Part shown: positions 5,074 through 5,917 of the stretch, piece after piece
How positions within the stretch are numbered: position 1 is the stretch's first letter
How the letters are laid out: every line of letters begins with the position of its first letter
Origin: an uncultured Eubacteriales bacterium
Lineage (GTDB): Bacteria; Bacillota; Clostridia; Oscillospirales; CAG-272
Length of the DNA stretch: 5,917 nucleotides
Reading direction: 5' to 3'
Assembly: GCA_934500855.1 (NCBI GenBank)
Contig: CAKSUH010000108.1
Span: 1-5,917, forward strand
Made by a program: the position numbers and the translations under genes
The notes under the pieces: generated by a model
Told to the model about the DNA's origin: nothing
Seen by the model: only the letters and a program-made list of their open reading frames with translations
Databases searched by the model: none

Positions 5074-5917
5074 CGAAGTTCCGGTATCTGAAGCCGAGCA
5101 GAAAGCGGAAAGCGGGCGGGTATGCAACATATATCGCCACACGGGAGGGCGTGGAGAAGTTGCCGCAGGAAAAGACTTATGCGGATTATATCGCCACCCG
5201 CCCGCGCAGTCAGGGGCTGTTCTCGGACGAAGGAGCAGAGATAAACCTGCGGCAACTCTCAAGAGAACTAAACTCGTATCAAGGCAACCTTTGGACGGTT
5301 ATCCTCTCCCTGTCGCGGGAGGATGCCGAACGCCTTGGCTTTGATTCAGCCGCCCGCTGGCGGGATTTCCTCCGTTCGGAGCGCTCGGAGATTGCAGAGC
5401 AGTTTCATATCCCGCAAGGAAATCTCCGGTGGTATGCGGCATTTCATAATGAAAAGCACCATCCCCATGTGCATCTGATGATCTGGAGTGAGGACGAAAA
5501 GGAAGGCTACCTTTCCGAAAAAGGCATCGAGAAGCTGCGGTCGTCTTTTGCCAAAAGCATCTTCGCGCAGGATTGGTGCAACATTTACGACAGCTATACA
5601 AATGCAAGAAATACTCTGCGGCAGGAAAGTCGCGAGCGGATGCGGGAGATCATCGGAGGAATCAACGCTGGTACTTACGAAAATAAGACAATCGAAAACC
5701 TACTGTTGCAACTGGCACGGCAACTCTCCACAACAACAGGAAAAAAGCAGTACGGCTATCTAAAACCGGAACTCAAACGCCTTGTGGACGCAATCATGAC
5801 GGAATTTGCCAAAGACCCGCGCATCGCGGAATTATACGACCTTTGGTACAAACAAAAAGAATCCGGCATCCGCTTTTATCAGGACGAGATGCCGGAACGC
5901 GTTCCGCTGACAGACAA
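5058..5917 (+). CDS. MobP3-type relaxase, N-terminal 286 codons (partial at window end)
   Basis: The conjugative DNA-nicking enzyme, which cuts one strand at oriT, stays bound to the 5' end and pilots it into the recipient. With TTG read as Met the protein opens MAKLITKFRYLKP, matching the start I recall for MobP3 relaxases. YIATREGVEKL at 25-35 follows, with Y25 a candidate nucleophile (inferred), then a second YIATRPR at 44-50. The conserved NLWTVILSLSREDAERLGFD block lies at 77-96. The HUH metal site is FHNEKHHPHVHLMI at 129-142, with H130, H135, H137 and H139 as candidate ligands. GYLSEKGIEKL (150-160) and KKQYGYLKPELK then follow, as in the family. No stop occurs before the window ends, so the C-terminal part is missing. 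The stretch between the two YIATR motifs looks much shorter than in relatives I remember. The start overlaps the RHH gene by 16 nt and uses a rare codon, which suggests low, coupled synthesis. Confidence 0.94.
   Translation, partial: MAKLITKFRYLKPSRKRKAGGYATYIATREGVEKLPQEKTYADYIATRPRSQGLFSDEGAEINLRQLSRELNSYQGNLWTVILSLSREDAERLGFDSAARWRDFLRSERSEIAEQFHIPQGNLRWYAAFHNEKHHPHVHLMIWSEDEKEGYLSEKGIEKLRSSFAKSIFAQDWCNIYDSYTNARNTLRQESRERMREIIGGINAGTYENKTIENLLLQLARQLSTTTGKKQYGYLKPELKRLVDAIMTEFAKDPRIAELYDLWYKQKESGIRFYQDEMPERVPLTD

Noticed and set aside
1..5917. CRISPR array, insertion sequence, tRNA or rRNA
   Set aside because: No regularly spaced repeat array, transposase, terminal inverted repeats or RNA gene structure was seen on either strand.

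Overview
The window reads as part of the transfer region of an integrative and conjugative element (ICE) from a Gram-positive host. The most likely host is a gut-type Clostridia (Oscillospiraceae/Lachnospiraceae-like). The reasons are the fairly GC-rich coding sequence with GGAGG-type ribosome sites, a PrgI-family VirB3-like protein, a VirB4 ATPase split into two cistrons in a way I recall from clostridial ICEs, and a MobP3-type relaxase. No ribosomal, tRNA or housekeeping gene is present, so the host assignment is inference from gene family resemblance.

Layout, all on the + strand. (1) Positions 1-2735 are a tightly packed mating-channel operon. It holds the last 17 codons of an upstream gene, a small two-helix PrgI/VirB3-like membrane protein (52-321), a ~196-residue partner resembling a detached VirB4 N-terminal region (322-912), and the VirB4/TraE-type motor ATPase with clear Walker A and B motifs (909-2735). 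Cistrons overlap by 4 nt (ATGA) or abut. (2) Positions 2762-4131 look like a self-contained transcription unit: a near-consensus sigma70-type promoter (TTGACT, 17 nt, TATACT), a strong ribosome site, a HipA-like kinase gene (2841-4076), and a hairpin-plus-T-tract terminator. No HipB-like antitoxin is adjacent. (3) Positions 4154-4423 encode an 89-residue single-span membrane protein that may be the stranded N-terminus of a larger cell-wall hydrolase of the transfer apparatus. (4) Positions 4424-4665 hold no convincing gene. They contain a perfect 10-bp inverted repeat, three copies of a GGGGTTGC-containing direct repeat, and two small palindromes, a layout suggesting oriT. (5) Positions 4666 to the end hold the DNA-processing genes: a ribbon-helix-helix relaxosome accessory protein starting at GTG, then a MobP3-type relaxase starting at TTG and overlapping it by 16 nt. 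The relaxase runs off the window.

Working model: the RHH protein and relaxase bind and nick the putative oriT beside their own genes, and the PrgI/VirB4 proteins form part of the channel and its motor. The HipA-like kinase sits between the two modules as an independently expressed cargo or regulatory gene. The most interesting points are this orphan kinase cassette, the oriT-like region, the consecutive non-ATG starts of the relaxosome genes, and the short spacing between two YIATR motifs in the relaxase. Everything here comes from reading the sequence; no database search was run.
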